Below are positions 11,567 through 13,657 of a stretch of DNA of 13,657 nucleotides, piece by piece. This stretch comes from an uncultured Clostridia bacterium. Lineage in GTDB: Bacteria; Bacillota; Clostridia; Oscillospirales; CAG-272. The first letter of the stretch is position 1. The number at the start of each line of letters is the position of its first letter. Below the pieces are notes generated by a model that saw nothing but the letters and a program-made list of their open reading frames with translations, did no database searches and had not been told where the DNA came from. Made by a program: the position numbers and the translations under genes. Location: contig CALGCW010000102.1 of assembly GCA_937884385.1 (NCBI GenBank), positions 1-13,657 on the forward strand. The letters are read 5' to 3'.

Positions 11567-12469
11567 TGCGGGAACGGAGGAAGAGCCTGCGAACTGTGCG
11601 TCGCCGTGCATTCTGCCGAGAGTATCCGTCATACCGTAAGAAGCGGGACCTGCTGCCATATTATCGGGGTGAAGTGTACGTCCTGTACCGCCGCCGGAAG
11701 CAACGGAGAAGTACTTAACGCCGTTCCCTGTGCACCATTTCTTATATGTGCCTGCAACGGGGTGCTGGAATCTTGTGGGGTTTGTGGAGTTACCTGTGAT
11801 GGAAACGCCTACGTTCTCAAGTCTCATGATTGCAACGCCCTCGGGAACGCTGTCGGAGCCGTAGCACTTAACGTCAGCTCTGGGACCGTTGGAGAAGGGC
11901 TTCTCTGCGAGAACGTGTACTTCCTCTGTATAGGGATCGAACTTTGTTTCAACGTATGTAAAGCCGTTAATTCTGGATATAATGTAAGCTGCGTCCTTGC
12001 CGAGACCGTTAAGGATAACGCGAAGGGGCTTTACTCTTACCTTGTTTGCGTTGAGCGCGATCTTGATTGCGCCCTCTGCTGCCGCGAAGGACTCGTGACC
12101 TGCGAGGAAGCAGAAGCACTCTGTCTCCTCGGAGAGGAGCATTGCGCCGAGATTGCCGTGGCCAAGACCAACCTTTCTGTTCTCAGCAACGGAGCCGGGG
12201 ATACAGAAGGACTGAAGTCCGATACCGATTGCGGCTGCTGCGTCGGATGCCTTCTTGCAACCCTTCTTGATTGCGATCGCCGCGCCTACTGTGTATGCCC
12301 ACTTTGCATTCTCAAAGCAGATGGGCTGTGTCTCTTCTACGATCTTATAGGGGTCAATGCCGTATGCGTCGCAGATTTCCTTACATTCATCAATGGAATT
12401 GATGCCGTATTCCTTAAGAGTCGCGAGGATCTTCGCCTCACGTCTTTCGTAACCTTCAAATTTTGCCAT
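11471..12469 (-). CDS. GGGtGRT protein
   Basis: The 332-aa protein carries the family-naming motif SGGGTGRTLHPDN at residues 258-270. Other conserved-looking stretches are GLGHGNLGAMLLSEETECFCFLAGHESFAA (about 101-130) and SITGNSTNPTRFQHP (about 223-237). It has no signal peptide or membrane helix. Cysteines at 29, 33, 51, 71, 89, 118, 120, 202 and 246 are numerous for a cytosolic protein. The family is known from anaerobes next to an IscU-like scaffold gene, and the same pairing is seen here: the scaffold gene lies 17 bases upstream in the same operon. The biochemical function is not established; a role in Fe-S or metal chemistry is inferred from the partner. AAGGAGG lies nine bases before the ATG. 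Its 3' end is duplicated at 9615-9710. Confidence 0.9.
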   Translation of the reverse strand: MAKFEGYERREAKILATLKEYGINSIDECKEICDAYGIDPYKIVEETQPICFENAKWAYTVGAAIAIKKGCKKASDAAAAIGIGLQSFCIPGSVAENRKVGLGHGNLGAMLLSEETECFCFLAGHESFAAAEGAIKIALNANKVRVKPLRVILNGLGKDAAYIISRINGFTYVETKFDPYTEEVHVLAEKPFSNGPRADVKCYGSDSVPEGVAIMRLENVGVSITGNSTNPTRFQHPVAGTYKKWCTGNGVKYFSVASGGGTGRTLHPDNMAAGPASYGMTDTLGRMHGDAQFAGSSSVPAHVEMMGLIGAGNNPMVGMTVAVAVAIEEASK

Positions 12470-12486
12470 AAGTTCGTACCTCCTTA

Positions 12487-13179
12487 TTATTCCTTACGGG
12501 GGTCAATGTACTTAACAGCATCATTGAATCTTCCGTATGTGCCCTTTGCCTTTTCGTATGCTTCGTTAGGAGAAAGGCCCTTCTTTATAAAGTCTGTCAT
12601 CTTGCCGAGAGATACGAATTCATATCCGATAACCTCGTTGTTCTCGTCAAGTGCCATTCTTGTGCAGTAGCCCTCTGTCATCTCAAGATAACGAACGCCC
12701 TTTGCCTTTGTGCCGTACATAGTACCTACCATTGAACGCTCACCCTTACCAAGGTCCTCCATACCTGCGCCGATTACAAGACCGCCCTCAGAGAAAGCAG
12801 ACTGTGAACGGCCGTAAACAATCTGTAAGAACAACTCGCGCATAGCGGTATTGATAGCATCGCAAACGAGGTCGGTATTAAGTGCTTCTAAAATGGTTTT
12901 ACCGGGAAGAATTTCAGATGCCATTGCTGCAGAGTGAGTCATACCAGAGCATCCCAAAGTTTCAACAAGAGCCTCTCTAATTACGCCTTCTTTTACGTTG
13001 AGCGTAAGTTTACAAGCGCCTTGTTGTGGCGCGCACCAGCCTACACCATGTGTAAGTCCGCTAATGTCTTTAATTTCTGTTGCCTGTACCCATCTTCCTT
13101 CTTCAGGGATTGGGGCTGGGCCGTGGTTTGGGCCTTTTGCAACGCAAACCATTTCTTCTACTGCTTTAGAAAAATGCAT
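12487..13179 (-). CDS. IscU/NifU-like Fe-S cluster scaffold-type protein
   Basis: In the 230-aa protein, residues about 45-120 resemble the IscU/NifU N-terminal fold. VGWCAPQQGACKLTLNVKEG aligns with the IscU VGAP-CGD region, and LGCSGMTHSAAMASEILPGKTILEA (C77) aligns with GCGSAIASSSxxTExxxGKT. A third cysteine, C106, is in LVCDAIN. The CGD cysteine position of classical IscU appears as Gln (APQQGA), with cysteines displaced to 49 and 56. The rest (about 125-230) is an extra region not found in IscU, with GYCTRMAL (C172) and a C-terminal helix NEAYEKAKG. GGAGG lies six bases before the ATG. It is the first gene of a two-gene operon with the GGGtGRT gene. I infer cytosolic Fe-S or metal handling; true scaffold activity is unproven. 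Confidence 0.85.
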   Translation of the reverse strand: MHFSKAVEEMVCVAKGPNHGPAPIPEEGRWVQATEIKDISGLTHGVGWCAPQQGACKLTLNVKEGVIREALVETLGCSGMTHSAAMASEILPGKTILEALNTDLVCDAINTAMRELFLQIVYGRSQSAFSEGGLVIGAGMEDLGKGERSMVGTMYGTKAKGVRYLEMTEGYCTRMALDENNEVIGYEFVSLGKMTDFIKKGLSPNEAYEKAKGTYGRFNDAVKYIDPRKE

Positions 13180-13211
13180 AGTAAACCTCCAAAATTTTTA
13201 CATACGCTAAA

Positions 13212-13240
13212 AGTATATCATATCAACAAAATTTTCTCAA
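13212..13240 (-). promoter_or_regulatory. promoter of the IscU-like / GGGtGRT operon
   Basis: On the minus strand TTGAGA (13240-13235) and TATACT (13217-13212) are 17 bases apart, about 33 bases upstream of the ATG at 13179. Confidence 0.75.
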
Positions 13241-13364
13241 CTGTTTTTATTATGTTTGCGACAAAATTTTTATTAAGTTCGCATTTTCCCTTCGCTATAT
13301 TTTATCATTTTCTCTCTATATGAAAAAATATTTTTTTATAGCAAAGTTTTCCCCTTTAATATTG

Positions 13365-13393
13365 TTGATTTTTCTTACGTTTTTAAGTATAAT
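13365..13393 (+). promoter_or_regulatory. galE promoter
   Basis: TTGATT (13365-13370), a 17-bp spacer and TATAAT (13388-13393) lie 29 bases before the ATG. Confidence 0.75.
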
Positions 13394-13422
13394 ATGTATG
13401 ATAAAACTTTTTGGAGGTTATT

Positions 13423-13657
13423 ATGGATAAAAATATTCTCGTTACCGGTGGCGCCGGCTATATTGGTTCTCATACTTGCGTAGAACTTATTAATCAAGGC
13501 TATTCCGTTATTATTGTTGACAATCTTGTAAATTCAAGCGAAATCTCTGTTGATAGAATTGCGCAAATTACTGGCGTTAAACCAAAATTCTATAATGCTG
13601 ATATTCGTGACAAGGACGCTATGGAAAAAATCTTTAGCGAAAACCAAATTGATAGCG
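13423..13657 (+). CDS. galE: UDP-glucose 4-epimerase, 5' end (truncated by window edge)
   Basis: GGAGG (13413-13417) precedes an ATG that opens 78 residues running to the window edge. The start MDKNILVTGGAGYIGSHTC contains the Rossmann NAD-binding motif G-x2-G-x2-G, and VDNLVNSS follows at the end of the second strand as in GalE. FYNADIRDKDAMEKIF matches the D-x-R-D region that contacts the adenine ring. The enzyme interconverts UDP-glucose and UDP-galactose (Leloir pathway and surface sugar supply) in the cytosol. Codons here end in T far more often than in the neighbouring IscU-like gene. Related NDP-sugar epimerases cannot be fully excluded from the N-terminus alone. Confidence 0.9.
   Translation, partial: MDKNILVTGGAGYIGSHTCVELINQGYSVIIVDNLVNSSEISVDRIAQITGVKPKFYNADIRDKDAMEKIFSENQIDS

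Noticed and set aside
11564..12670. 368-codon cysteine-rich frame on the plus strand
   Set aside because: It is antisense to the GGGtGRT and IscU-like genes, which have family matches, good ribosome binding sites and an operon layout. Its high Cys content is a by-product of the opposite strand's codon use.

Overview
The window looks like chromosomal DNA from an uncultured anaerobic gut-type Clostridia (Firmicutes). The evidence is strong AGGAGG ribosome binding sites, near-consensus sigma-A promoters with 17-bp spacers, lipoprotein signal peptides, a VanZ-like protein, a BspA-type leucine-rich-repeat lipoprotein, and the GGGtGRT / IscU-like gene pair of anaerobes. No tRNA, rRNA, CRISPR array, transposase, integrase or phage gene was seen.

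Layout. Positions 2-469 hold the 3' end of a threonine-aldolase-like gene. Next come a membrane protein of unknown function (590-1531) and a convergent VanZ-family gene (1577-2194). A small proline-rich protein (2336-2593) follows. Positions 2609-5332 form a thiol-redox block: thioredoxin, a convergent Crp/Fnr regulator, then a divergent ccdA plus tlpA-like lipoprotein operon. Two TGTGA-N5-TCAC palindromes sit at the same distance from the -10 boxes of the thioredoxin and ccdA promoters. I infer that the Crp/Fnr protein activates both, making this a small regulon for carrying reducing power across the membrane.

Positions 5381-6491 contain no protein gene. On the minus strand there is a compact transcription unit with its own promoter, several nested helices and a terminator, which I interpret as an orphan structured RNA of about 360 nt. 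On the plus strand are a promoter that runs straight into a terminator and a block of degenerate dispersed repeats. Two lipoproteins follow (LRR_5/BspA-like, and one unassigned). Then comes an Xre-type regulator divergent from a two-helix membrane protein, with two perfect inverted repeats between them.

Positions 9566-11566 are the most unusual part. An AT-rich gene for a zinc-finger / glycine-zipper / SHOCT protein, with an elaborate structured 5' leader, lies between two direct copies of the 3' end of the GGGtGRT gene. The copies share 58 identical bases around the terminator and stop codon. The next 30 codons encode the same peptide but carry 13 synonymous codon differences. This suggests an integration, recombination or paralogue-loss scar rather than a simple recent duplication. 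The intact GGGtGRT gene and its IscU-like partner follow as a minus-strand operon. The window ends in the start of galE on the plus strand.
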